Assembly (NCBI GenBank): GCA_036502575.1
Contig: DASXYL010000061.1
Span: 1 to 64,000, forward strand
Origin: DASXRA01 sp036502575
GTDB lineage: Bacteria > Actinomycetota > Actinomycetes > Mycobacteriales > Jatrophihabitantaceae
Direction: 5' to 3'
Length of the DNA: 64,000 nt
The notes under the pieces: generated by a model
Databases searched by the model: none
Seen by the model: the letters and a program-made list of their open reading frames with translations, nothing else
What the model was told of the DNA's origin: nothing
In this document: positions 16,999 through 24,751 of the stretch, piece after piece
Layout: each line of letters starts with the position of its first letter
How positions within the stretch are numbered: the stretch's first letter is position 1
Position numbers and translations under genes: made by a program

Positions 16999-17447
16999 CG
17001 GAGATCAGCAACCTCGGAGACTTCCAAGCCTTGGATCCGTTCTTTCGCATCATCGAGGAAGGCGTGGCCGGACTGGTGGACGGTGAGCACTTCTTCGACC
17101 TGCTGACCGAGGACGTCGTTTTCGAGTACATCATTACGATCCCGGGCTACCCGCGCCGGGTCGAGGGGCGCCAAGCCGTAGCCGAGCTGTATCGCCCGTA
17201 CGGCGACACATTCTCCCTCGAGAGTTGCTATGACCTGGCCGTCCACCACGACCAGAACACTGGCGTTGTCGTTCTCGAATACGCCTCGCAAGGCCGGGTC
17301 GTCCCGACCGGAGCCGCCTACGGCAATCGCTACATCTCGGTGCTATCGATCGTCGACCGTAAGGTCGCGCATTGGCGCGACTACCTCGACCCGCTGGCTG
17401 TCTTTGACGCGATCGGCTGGCCGGCCGCAGCCGCAGGCAGCGGCTGA
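16995..17447 (+). CDS. SnoaL-like/NTF2-fold protein (150 aa)
   Basis: The length and pattern fit an NTF2-like (SnoaL-like domain) protein: a helical start DFQALDPFFRIIEEGVAGLV, LLTEDVVFEYIITIPGYPRR, then strands VVVLEYASQGRVV and NRYISVLSIVDRKVAHWRDY. These small cone-shaped proteins act as cyclases, isomerases or hydrolases, and the exact reaction cannot be told. Its ATG overlaps the stop of the broken NmrA gene by four bases, so its translation was once coupled to that gene. The frame looks intact. Confidence 0.85.
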   Translation: MTEISNLGDFQALDPFFRIIEEGVAGLVDGEHFFDLLTEDVVFEYIITIPGYPRRVEGRQAVAELYRPYGDTFSLESCYDLAVHHDQNTGVVVLEYASQGRVVPTGAAYGNRYISVLSIVDRKVAHWRDYLDPLAVFDAIGWPAAAAGSG

Positions 17448-17497
17448 CCTGGTCGGAGCCCAGTACCTGCGCATTTCTTTCGTCGGGGAAAGTACCT

Positions 17498-17509
17498 CAC
17501 TTATAAGTG
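17498..17509. promoter_or_regulatory. Perfect palindrome upstream of SnoaL-like gene
   Basis: CACTTATAAGTG is a perfect 12-base palindrome 82 bases before the start of the gene at 17591. An AT-rich palindrome of this kind fits an HxlR-type dimer site, and an HxlR gene faces this unit at 17990. It could also overlap a -10 region (TTATAA). Assignment to that regulator is inference. Confidence 0.45.
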
Positions 17510-17590
17510 CGCATCCGGCTGAGGGATGTATCCGGGCCTGATCTTGGGTTCTATGAGGCGAGACATTCATGGACCGGAGAAAGGGGAATA

Positions 17591-17971
17591 GTGTCTGACC
17601 TCGAGCGCAACAAGCGGGTCGTCGTCGACTACTACCAGACGGCATTCGGCGGAAATCCCGAGAAGGCGGTCGCGGACCACTTCGGGGACCGCTACATCCA
17701 GCACAACCCCGACACCGCCGACGGCCCGGAGGCCTTCATCGGATTCGTTACGTGGTTGCGGGGCGAGTACCCGCAGCTGAGGCTCGACATCAAGCGGGTC
17801 CTGGCCGACGGCGACATCGTCGCCACTCACTCCCACCTCGTCCTGGAACCCGGTCACCCTGGTCGCGCGCTGGCCGACTTCTTCCGCCTGGAGAACGGCA
17901 AGGTCGTGGAGCACTGGGACGTCATCCAAGACGTACCCGAGAATGCGGCCAATCCCAACGGGATGTTCTGA
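17591..17971 (+). CDS. SnoaL-like polyketide-cyclase-type protein (126 aa)
   Basis: The sequence matches the predicted SnoaL-like aldol-condensation family: ERNKRVVVDYYQTAFGGNPE, YIQHNPDTADGPEAFIGF, VATHSHLVLEP and ADFFRLENGKVVEHWDVIQ, a complete NTF2 fold of normal length. The GTG at 17591 has AAGGGG nine bases upstream, and the family begins here. It lies downstream of another SnoaL-like gene and converges on the HxlR regulator gene 18 bases away. No polyketide cluster is near, so a stress- or detoxification-linked role is as likely as a biosynthetic one. Confidence 0.88.
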   Translation: MSDLERNKRVVVDYYQTAFGGNPEKAVADHFGDRYIQHNPDTADGPEAFIGFVTWLRGEYPQLRLDIKRVLADGDIVATHSHLVLEPGHPGRALADFFRLENGKVVEHWDVIQDVPENAANPNGMF

Positions 17972-17989
17972 CGGCGATGCGGCGGCCAG

Positions 17990-18289
17990 TCAGTCGCCGT
18001 CGGCGATGATCTCCTCGGCGTGGGTCTGCGCCCAGTCGACAACCGGGCGCAGGAGAGCGACCAGCTCCTGCGCACGCTCAGTCAGGCTGTAGTCCACTCG
18101 CGGCGGAACCTCCGGGTAGACCTCGCGCCGGACCAGCCGGTCGGCCTCCAGGGTCCGCAGGGCCTGCGCCAGCATCTTGTCGGTGACCGGCTGGAGCAAT
18201 CGGCTCAGCTCGCCCCAGCGCAGGGTCTGGTTCGACAGGGCGACCAGAATCAGGAGCGCCCAACGACTGGTGACGTGGTCGAACAGCAC
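17990..18289 (-). CDS. HxlR-family regulator, apparent loss of start codon (99 aa as called)
   Basis: The winged-helix core is clear: FDHVTSRWALLILVALS, WGELSRLLQPVTDKMLAQAL and LEADRLVRREVYPEVPPRV. The first usable start in frame is the GTG at 18289. However, the conserved opening of the family, SPDVFSPRCPSR with the sensing Cys, is encoded upstream in the same frame (to about 18325). No ATG, GTG, TTG or CTG occurs in that frame between GTG 18289 and a TAG at about 18426. Either the start codon has been lost or a shortened product is made. HxlR proteins respond to aldehydes or thiol stress and are usually autoregulated. Confidence 0.75.
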   Translation of the reverse strand: MLFDHVTSRWALLILVALSNQTLRWGELSRLLQPVTDKMLAQALRTLEADRLVRREVYPEVPPRVDYSLTERAQELVALLRPVVDWAQTHAEEIIADGD

Positions 18290-18494
18290 GCGACTGGGGC
18301 AGCGTGGCGAGAAGACGTCAGGCGACTGTCTCGAGTCGGGGCAACGAGCGACCCGAACCCGAACCGGCGTGAGGCCGGTGTTTGGACGTGCCGGGTTTGC
18401 GTCACGTTCGGTATCGACCGCCGTCTAGTCAGAGAGCCGGGCCGGATCATGGGCACCCAGACCGGCCATCGACGGCGTCGAGAGGGGCCGAGCA

Positions 18495-18917
18495 ATGAGT
18501 AACGACGATGGTCGCGAGATCGACCAGGAGCCGATCGACCGGTATGACGCGGTCGTCGACGAGTTCGGAGTAGTGCACAGCATCGGCTCGATCAGTGTCG
18601 GTGATCTCGTCTACCGAGCCACGGACGAGTTCGAGGCGGGGCCGACCGGAGCCGCCCTCGCCCGCATGGCCCACGACTGCCCGGACCAGGCGGAGGGGCA
18701 GTTGCTCACCTTGCGCTACATGGCGGCGTCGCGGGCGCGCGACGGGGTCGCGATGGCTGACATCGCTCAACTAGCCGGCGAGGAGAAGCTGATTGGGGGC
18801 CTGCTCAAGCTCGTCACCGCGGCGTGGCTGGAGCTTGGCTATGACCCGGACGGGATCCTGGAGTCGCTCACTAGTTACGCGCTCACGGACATCTGCGGAT
18901 CGGTCGCCGACGGCTGA
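18495..18917 (+). CDS. Hypothetical acidic protein (140 aa)
   Basis: The ATG at 18495 is preceded by GAGAGGGG, a strong ribosome site, and codon use is like the neighbours. The product is acidic (opening SNDDGREIDQEPIDRY) and mostly helical, without signal peptide or membrane segment. A motif YRATDEFEAGPTGAALARM is followed by helices LLTLRYMAASRARDGVAM and LLKLVTAAWLELGYD. No family was recognised and no function is proposed. It stands alone between the HxlR gene (divergent) and the formaldehyde dehydrogenase gene (convergent). Confidence 0.65.
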   Translation: MSNDDGREIDQEPIDRYDAVVDEFGVVHSIGSISVGDLVYRATDEFEAGPTGAALARMAHDCPDQAEGQLLTLRYMAASRARDGVAMADIAQLAGEEKLIGGLLKLVTAAWLELGYDPDGILESLTSYALTDICGSVADG

Positions 18918-18982
18918 CCTCCGCCACGGGATCACCCGCCTGCTCCAAACCGCCTAACGCGCGTCGCCAGCATCGGATCAGC

Positions 18983-20068
18983 TCAGAAGACCACGACCGA
19001 GCGCAGTACCTCGCCCCGGTGCATCTTGTCGAACGCCGCCTCGACGTCGCCGAGCCCGATCCGCTCACTGACGAAGTCCTGCAGGGGCAGGCGGCCTTGC
19101 TGGTAGAGGTCAATCAGCGTCGGGAAGTCACGCGACGGCAGGCAGTCGCCGTACCACGACGACTTCAGCGCTCCGCCTCGCGAGAAGAAGTCGATCAGCG
19201 GCATCGTGAGCTGCATGTCCGGGGTCGGCACCCCGACGAGGACGACGGTGCCGGCCAGGTCGCGGGCGGCGAACGCCTGCTGGTAGGTCTCGGGCCGGCC
19301 CACTGCGTCGATGACCACGTCCGCGCCGAACCCGTCGGTGAGCTCCTGGATCGCGGTGACGGCATCGGCGCTGCTGGAGTTGACGGTGTGCGTGGCCCCG
19401 AATCCCTTGGCCAGTTCGAGCTTTCGATCGTCCACGTCGACGGCAATGATCGTGCGGGCACCGGCCAGGCGGGAACCCATCACGGCCGCGTTGCCCACCC
19501 CGCCGCAGCCGATGACCGCGACGGTGTCACCGCGGCCGACCTGGCCGGTGTTGATCGCCGCGCCGATGCCCGCCATCACGCCGCAGCCGAGCAGGCCGGC
19601 CACCTCGGGAGGGGCAGACGCGTCCACCCGCGTGCATTGCCCGGCGGCGACGAGCGTCTTCTCGGCGAATGCGCCGATGCCGAGCGCCGGCGAGAGCGGG
19701 GTGCCGTCGGTCAGGGTCATCGTCTGGGTGGCGTTGTGCGTGGCGAAGCAGTACCACGGCTTGCCCTTCTTGCACGCGCGACACTGGCCGCACACGGCCC
19801 GCCAGTTGAGGATCACGAAGTCCCCGGGCGCCACGTCGGTGACGTCGGGGCCGACCGCCTCGACCACGCCGGCCGCCTCGTGGCCGAGCAGGAACGGGAA
19901 GTCGTCGTTGATGCCACCCTCGCGGTAATGCAGATCGGTGTGGCACACCCCGCAGGCCTGGACGGCGACCAGCGCCTCGCCCGGGCCCGGATCGGGTACC
20001 CGGATCGTCGTCAGCTGCACCGGCTCGCCCTTGGCGAGACTGACCACCGCCTGCACGTCATGGCTCAT
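18983..20068 (-). CDS. mscR: S-(hydroxymethyl)mycothiol dehydrogenase (361 aa)
   Basis: A zinc-dependent class III-type alcohol dehydrogenase of the mycothiol branch, at the usual length of 361. Catalytic zinc ligands are Cys42 (CGVCHTD) and His63 (GHE); structural zinc ligands are Cys93, 96, 99 and 107 (CGQCRACKKGKPWYC). The nucleotide motif GCGGVGNAAV lies near 195-204. The enzyme oxidises the adduct of formaldehyde and mycothiol with NAD+, so it detoxifies formaldehyde and also S-nitrosomycothiol. In many actinomycetes an MBL-fold hydrolase gene follows directly; here a convergent hypothetical gene lies there instead. Confidence 0.9.
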   Translation of the reverse strand: MSHDVQAVVSLAKGEPVQLTTIRVPDPGPGEALVAVQACGVCHTDLHYREGGINDDFPFLLGHEAAGVVEAVGPDVTDVAPGDFVILNWRAVCGQCRACKKGKPWYCFATHNATQTMTLTDGTPLSPALGIGAFAEKTLVAAGQCTRVDASAPPEVAGLLGCGVMAGIGAAINTGQVGRGDTVAVIGCGGVGNAAVMGSRLAGARTIIAVDVDDRKLELAKGFGATHTVNSSSADAVTAIQELTDGFGADVVIDAVGRPETYQQAFAARDLAGTVVLVGVPTPDMQLTMPLIDFFSRGGALKSSWYGDCLPSRDFPTLIDLYQQGRLPLQDFVSERIGLGDVEAAFDKMHRGEVLRSVVVF

Positions 20069-20123
20069 AGCTGCAGTCTCCCCTGCCTGGCTACGCGGCG
20101 GCGGTGATCATCTCTGTCGCGAG

Positions 20124-20345
20124 TCAATCTCCGAGCAGCGACGCCGACAACGGGGTGTCGACGAAGCCGGCGGCGATGAGGTTGACCCGGATCGGCGCGA
20201 GCTCGAGCGCGAGGGCCGCGGTGAACGGAGGCAGCACGGCGGTGGTCGTCGAGCGCGACCACGATGTGCTCGCTGAGCGCTCGGCGTACGTCGTCGGAAC
20301 TCAGGTCGAGCAGGGGCCCGTACGTCGGGCCGCTCTCCCTTACGG
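20124..20345 (-). pseudogene. Remnant of a short-chain dehydrogenase gene
   Basis: Two pieces in different frames survive. Reading leftward, 20345 to about 20241 gives GPLLDLSSDDVRRALSEHIV, the mid-part of an SDR of the sort that starts with a short glycine-rich domain. From about 20240 to the TGA at 20126-20124 a second frame gives TAALALELAPIRVNLIAAGF then VDTPLSASLLGD, the post-catalytic helix and loop of the same family. The piece between (with the catalytic Tyr region) and both ends are gone. No start codon or ribosome site is left. The rest of the 424-base gap up to 20492 holds nothing recognisable. Confidence 0.75.
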
Positions 20346-20492
20346 ATCTGTCGCGCGAGCCCGGCCAGGCCGCGGTGGGCGGATAGGGGAATCACCCATC
20401 TCGAATTGGGGGATCTCCCGCTGTCGCCACGTGCGGCACTTACCTAGCGTTACCCGGGCCAACGCCACCAACGCTGACCAGGGAGCTACGCG

Positions 20493-21128
20493 ATGATCGA
20501 TGCTTACCGGCCCACCAAGAGGTATCGGTCGATCCCGGTGTTGGGCGCCGTCATCGCCGCCGTGCTGGCTGGCGCGCTCGCGCTGAACGGCTGCGCCTCG
20601 GCCGCGGCCAAGCCGGGCGGGACGACCAAAGCAAACCCGCGCCCGTCGGCCGCGGCGAAGATCGGCCCACCGGCCGCTGCGGCACGCGGCGCCGCCAACA
20701 TCATCGCCTACAGCATCGACAGCGACGGCCCCGCCTTCTCGACGGTCGTCACCGGCGCAGTCGGTGACTACGGTCCGGCAATGACCGTTCTTCCCGACGG
20801 GACGGTCGACCCGGGCCACACCAGCGAGCTGGAGTTGCGGCTGACCCACGGATCGTTCCGGCTGAACATCGCGGAGCTTGGCAAGAAGATCGTTGCGGCG
20901 ACCAGTCACGAGCCGATCTACCCGCGGACCTGCTCGACCTTCATCCGCGTCGCCGCCGCCACTCCGATCGTGGCCGGGTCGGGTACCGGCTCATACCAGG
21001 GGATCAGCGGCAGTTTTACCGTTGGTGTCACCGTGGATGAGGTCCATCCGACGCCGTGCCGGTCGGAACTGAAGTTCGTCCGCCAGGTGCTGGTGCTGTC
21101 CGGCTCGGGCAGCGTGTCAGTCGGTTAG
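20493..21128 (+). CDS. Putative lipoprotein (211 aa)
   Basis: The ATG at 20493 has AGGGAG upstream. A positively charged start (YRPTKRYRS) and hydrophobic helix lead to a lipobox-like ALNGC with Cys near residue 34, so the protein is probably lipid-anchored outside the membrane. An Ala/Pro/Lys linker follows, then a beta-rich domain (AYSIDSDGPAFSTVVTGAVG, LELRLTHGSFRLNI, GTGSYQGISGSFTV) with two cysteines (CSTF and TPCRSE) that could pair. The YQGISG pattern is reminiscent of allergen/dirigent-like barrel domains. No function is assigned. Confidence 0.75.
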   Translation: MIDAYRPTKRYRSIPVLGAVIAAVLAGALALNGCASAAAKPGGTTKANPRPSAAAKIGPPAAAARGAANIIAYSIDSDGPAFSTVVTGAVGDYGPAMTVLPDGTVDPGHTSELELRLTHGSFRLNIAELGKKIVAATSHEPIYPRTCSTFIRVAAATPIVAGSGTGSYQGISGSFTVGVTVDEVHPTPCRSELKFVRQVLVLSGSGSVSVG

Positions 21129-21143
21129 TACGGCCGCCTCCCG

Positions 21144-22616
21144 TTACGGGACTCGGGCCGGCCGGTGCGGGCGGCCAGCCGGTACGAGCAGGGTGCGCCA
21201 TTCGCCGGAGGACGCGACAAGGAGCCCGATCCCGGCAGCGAGGCCGACAGCCACCAGGTCGGCGGGCAGCCGCGGCAGCCCCGGCAGCGCCACCACCGAC
21301 TCGATCGCGCACCCCAGCACGACCAGCTCACGCATGCGCCCTCGGGCGATCGGTGCCAGGCAGAGCACACCCCACAACGCGTACCACGGGTAGATCACCG
21401 GGCCGAGCAGCGCGACGGCGAGCAGGCCGAGGCCCACAGTGGCTTCCAGGCTGCGACGCCGCGAGGTGGCGATCAGGTAGGCGACGATGCAGCCGGCGGC
21501 GATCAGGGCAACCGTCCGGCCGGCCACGGCGAGGTCGTCGAAAGGCGCCCACGGCACGATCGCCTTGCACAGGTCGCCGATGAGGCTCGACGGTGCGGCC
21601 GGCGTGTAGCCGAGGGCCGGTGTGTTCAGGGCCCGCACCCAGCCCCAACCGTGCGGCACGAGGATCGTCAGCCCGGCGCAGGCGGCGACCGCGACTGCCC
21701 AATCTCGCGCGGTGTCCGGCCAGGCCTGATGGCCCGGACGCCGCCGCTGCCAGGCGATGATCGCGACGACCGCGATCAGCGCAGGCGCTTTCACGGCCCC
21801 GGCCGCGCAGGCGAGGACGATGCCCAGCGTCGGACTTCCGCGGCGTACCGCGACCAGCGCGCCGAGCAGCAACGCACCGAGCAGGCCCTCCATGTGCGCC
21901 GCGGACACGACGTACAGCAGGACGAGCGGGTTGAGCACGGTCAGGGTCAGGGCCGCGATCCGATGCGTGCCGGCCAGGTCGGCGGCCAGCAGCCCGATCG
22001 CCACAACGGCGGCAACCGCCACCAGCCGGAAGACGATCACGGCGCCCAGTGGACCACCGCCGAGGACGACGGCGAAGTGCTGGAACCAGGTCGCGAGCGG
22101 CCCGTACGGGCTGGTCGCGCTGCGCCAGGAGGGGTCGACGGCCGCCACGGCAGGGACGCCGCCCAGGGCGGACGGTCCGACCGAGTAGGGGTCGAGGCCG
22201 CGGTCGACCAGCATCCCCTGGGCGGCGTAGGTGTACACATCGCTGCTCAGCAGCGGTGGGCCGACCACGAACGGCAGCGCCCAGGCGCCCCCGATCGCCC
22301 AGACCCGTCCCTCGGTACTCACCGCCGGACGCGGGCGCCGGGCCAACCTGAGCCAGAGCAGGACCAGGACGGCGATGCCGGCCACCAGCAGCAGTCCGGG
22401 CGCCGGTGAGCCGCCGGGACGGTAGCCGCTGCGACTGAGCAGGCCGAACCAGTCCGTCAGCGGGGTGGTGAAACGCGCCGTGCCGACATGACCACCGGCG
22501 AGAACGATCAGCGTGCTCGCCGCGAACCCGGCTGCCGCATAGGCCGCGGTCGTCTGCCCCCCGACCCCGGCGAGCACAGCCGCCCGGCGAACTCGGATCG
22601 GTCGAGGTAGCACCAT
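21144..22616 (-). CDS. mptB: Polyprenol-phosphate-mannose alpha-1,6-mannosyltransferase, MptB-like (490 aa)
   Basis: A GT-C membrane glycosyltransferase. The family landmarks are LLSSDVYTYAAQGMLVDRGL (first loop, with catalytic Asp), DPYSVGPSALGG, a DPSWR box and SPYGPLATW, followed by many hydrophobic helices. MptB-type enzymes extend the alpha-1,6-mannan core of lipomannan using polyprenyl-phosphate mannose on the outer membrane face. It is the last gene of a BlaI-M56-MptB run: its ATG at 22616 lies 16 bases after the M56 stop, with no separate ribosome site visible, so translation is probably coupled. The exact glycan cannot be told. Confidence 0.85.
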   Translation of the reverse strand: MVLPRPIRVRRAAVLAGVGGQTTAAYAAAGFAASTLIVLAGGHVGTARFTTPLTDWFGLLSRSGYRPGGSPAPGLLLVAGIAVLVLLWLRLARRPRPAVSTEGRVWAIGGAWALPFVVGPPLLSSDVYTYAAQGMLVDRGLDPYSVGPSALGGVPAVAAVDPSWRSATSPYGPLATWFQHFAVVLGGGPLGAVIVFRLVAVAAVVAIGLLAADLAGTHRIAALTLTVLNPLVLLYVVSAAHMEGLLGALLLGALVAVRRGSPTLGIVLACAAGAVKAPALIAVVAIIAWQRRRPGHQAWPDTARDWAVAVAACAGLTILVPHGWGWVRALNTPALGYTPAAPSSLIGDLCKAIVPWAPFDDLAVAGRTVALIAAGCIVAYLIATSRRRSLEATVGLGLLAVALLGPVIYPWYALWGVLCLAPIARGRMRELVVLGCAIESVVALPGLPRLPADLVAVGLAAGIGLLVASSGEWRTLLVPAGRPHRPARVP

Positions 22617-22632
22617 CGGCGGCCGCGCAGCG

Positions 22633-23562
22633 TCAGCCGTGGTGGTGATAGGTCGCTTGGGCCGCTTCGAAGCGATCGTGCGCGCCCTGCGCGGCCACAC
22701 CGGCGGCCACGATGCTGCAGGCGGTCAAGGCGACGACGAATCCGGACGCCAGTCGGCGGTGCCGTGGCGGCGGGTCGAGCAGGGCACGGATCCGGACGGT
22801 CAGGTGCGTGCTGGCGGCGGCCAGCGCCGCTGACGGCTGCGGTGAGTGAGCCTTGGAACGGGCGACGCCGGCGCGAGCCAGGGCGCGAGCGACGAGGTGC
22901 CGGTCACCGGTCTCGGCCGCGGCGGCCTCGTCAGCCCACCGCTCGACCGCTAGGCCCACGGCGGCCCGCAGTGGCCGAAGCAGCGGGTTGGCCGCCGCCG
23001 CCACGTCGGTCAGTTGCGTGTAAATGTGGTGCCGATACGTGAGATGCGCCGCCTCGTGGGCGAGCAGGGCCCGGCGCTCGTCCGCCGACAACGTTCGCAG
23101 CATTGCTGTGGACACGACGATCCGTCCGGAGAAGCCCGGCACGGCGTAGGCCGTCGGCTCGAGATCCTCGATCACCACGAGGCCACCCGCGGCGGGGCTG
23201 AGCCGGCGGCACGTCCTGGCCGCAATGACGATTGCCCGCACGGCCCGGACGGTTCGCCTCAATGCGGCAAGTAATAGGGCGAAGGCGCACACGCCGGCTA
23301 GTGCACCAGCGGCACCTGGCAACCAGGTGTCGCTGCGCAGAACGATTGATGACCAGTGACCGACTCGTGCGACCGGCGGCCGCTGGGCCAGCCACAGGAC
23401 CCCGGCGAGCGAGAGCACAAGTCCGGTGGCGAGCGCGGTAACCAGGGCCAGGGTGGTCAGCAGGACAGCGGCTGCCGCCGGCGGCAACCGCCGGCCGACT
23501 CGCGCCCCGGTCAGCCAGAGCAATCCGCTGACGAGGAAGGGGGTGGCGACGATGGGGGTCAC
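22633..23562 (-). CDS. M56-family (BlaR1-like) membrane metallopeptidase (309 aa)
   Basis: The zinc protease signature is LLAHEAAHLTYRHH (His169, Glu170, His173) between an N-terminal pair of hydrophobic helices and a C-terminal helix (about 278-300). There is no penicillin-binding sensor domain, so unlike BlaR1 the inducing signal must be sensed otherwise. The GTG start overlaps the BlaI stop by four bases. In known systems the activated M56 protease leads to cleavage of the paired BlaI repressor. Downstream is the MptB-like mannosyltransferase, which suggests it is the output or a co-regulated gene. Confidence 0.9.
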   Translation of the reverse strand: MTPIVATPFLVSGLLWLTGARVGRRLPPAAAAVLLTTLALVTALATGLVLSLAGVLWLAQRPPVARVGHWSSIVLRSDTWLPGAAGALAGVCAFALLLAALRRTVRAVRAIVIAARTCRRLSPAAGGLVVIEDLEPTAYAVPGFSGRIVVSTAMLRTLSADERRALLAHEAAHLTYRHHIYTQLTDVAAAANPLLRPLRAAVGLAVERWADEAAAAETGDRHLVARALARAGVARSKAHSPQPSAALAAASTHLTVRIRALLDPPPRHRRLASGFVVALTACSIVAAGVAAQGAHDRFEAAQATYHHHG

Positions 23563-23960
23563 GTCGCCACCCCCGGACTGTGGCCCGCCCCGTCCTCGGC
23601 GAGCAGGTCGGTCAGCAGGCGTTCGTCTTCTGGGCTCAGATCGGCGACGAATCGGGCCAGTACGCCGGCCCGGTCGCTGTCGCGGTCGAGCAGGCGCCGC
23701 ATCCGGAACGCGGTGACCGACGCCTGCGCCGCCTGCTCATCGCCGGCGAGCGAGTACGCGTACGCCCGACCGTCCTGCTCGCGGGTCAGGGCGTGCTTCG
23801 CGTGCAACCGGGCCAGCGTGGTCATCACCGTCGTGTAGGCGAGATCACCGCCGAGTTCAGCGAGAACCTCCGCCGCGGTCAACGGCCGGCCGGCCGCCGC
23901 CAGGCACGCGAGCACTTCCCGCTCCAGTCCCCCGCGATCCCGCCCGCCTGTTCTCGGCAC
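23559..23960 (-). CDS. BlaI/MecI/CopY-family repressor (133 aa)
   Basis: The winged helix is LEREVLACLAAAGRPLTAAEVL, YTTVMTTLARLHAKHALTRE (recognition helix with the TTVMTTL signature) and the wing GRAYAYSLAG. The C-terminal helices form the dimer and protease-cut region. The GTG at 23960 is preceded by GGAGG at six bases; an in-frame extension to 24026 is rejected. The dyad at 23983-23999 is just upstream, so autoregulation is likely. It is the first gene of the BlaI-M56-MptB operon. Confidence 0.9.
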   Translation of the reverse strand: MPRTGGRDRGGLEREVLACLAAAGRPLTAAEVLAELGGDLAYTTVMTTLARLHAKHALTREQDGRAYAYSLAGDEQAAQASVTAFRMRRLLDRDSDRAGVLARFVADLSPEDERLLTDLLAEDGAGHSPGVAT

Positions 23961-23982
23961 GACGCACCTCCATCTACTACTG

Positions 23983-23999
23983 TTGTCGTAGTACGACAA
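23983..23999. promoter_or_regulatory. BlaI-type operator dyad
   Basis: TTGTCGTA-G-TACGACAA is a perfect eight-base inverted repeat around one base, 23 bases upstream of the BlaI start. Outer CTAC (23974-23977) and GTAG (24005-24008) extend the symmetry. Size and the TAC/GTA content resemble the TACTACA-type BlaI/MecI sites. It also lies between BlaI and the rightward DedA gene, so it may control both. Confidence 0.75.
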
Positions 24000-24049
24000 T
24001 ACCTGTAGTCGCTTGTTGACGCTCACCCCGCCCGTACTGGAGGAATCTC

Positions 24050-24688
24050 GTGCCGCTCGCGGTCAATCTGCTCGACCCGCACAGCGTGCTGTCCAGCCTG
24101 GGCGCGCTCGGTGTGTTCGTCATCCTGTTCGCCGAGACCGGTTTGTTGATCGGTTTCTTCCTGCCCGGCGACTCACTGCTGTTCACCGCCGGGCTCCTTT
24201 GCACGACCAAGGCGCACTCGACGATCCACCTCTCGCTGCCGGCTGTGCTGGTGGCCGCCGCCGCCGGGGCCCTGCTCGGGGCGCAAACCGGCTACCTGAT
24301 TGGTCAGCGCGCCGGCCCGCCGCTGCTCGGCTCCCAGCAGCGCCCCCGGTTGCGGCGCGCTCTGGCCCGCGGCCAGGAGGCGCTCGAACGCTACGGGCCG
24401 GGCAAGGCGATCGTGCTGGCCCGGTTCATCCCCATCGTGCGCACGGTGCTCAACCCCCTCGCCGGCGTGCTCGGCGTACCCGCCCGGACCTTCACCATCT
24501 GGCAGATCGCCGGAGGCCTGGTGTGGTCAGTGGGCGTGACCCTCGCCGGCTACACGCTCGGCTCGCACATCCCGAACATCGACCACTACCTGCTGCCGAT
24601 CATCGCCGTCATCGTGGTGCTCTCATTGATCCCGGTCGCCGTCGAGCTGCGCCGCCACGCCCGCGGGAACGCCGGAAGCCGGCGTTGA
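24050..24688 (+). CDS. DedA-family membrane protein (212 aa)
   Basis: The DedA (SNARE-associated/VTT) signatures are present: FAETGLLIGFFLPGDSLLF near residues 27-45, the re-entrant loop region GALLGAQTGYLIGQ, and ARFIPIVRTVLNPLAG near 122-137. Four to five hydrophobic helices fit the inner membrane. DedA proteins include undecaprenyl-phosphate and phospholipid flippases. The GTG start has GGAGG six bases upstream. It is divergent from the BlaI operon across the dyad, linking polyprenol-phosphate recycling to a polyprenol-using mannosyltransferase; that link is inference. Confidence 0.9.
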   Translation: MPLAVNLLDPHSVLSSLGALGVFVILFAETGLLIGFFLPGDSLLFTAGLLCTTKAHSTIHLSLPAVLVAAAAGALLGAQTGYLIGQRAGPPLLGSQQRPRLRRALARGQEALERYGPGKAIVLARFIPIVRTVLNPLAGVLGVPARTFTIWQIAGGLVWSVGVTLAGYTLGSHIPNIDHYLLPIIAVIVVLSLIPVAVELRRHARGNAGSRR

Positions 24689-24751
24689 GCTACTAGCGGC
24701 CCGGCCCGGACCTCCAGCCGGCTCTTACCTGGCTTGATCAATAATTCTGAT

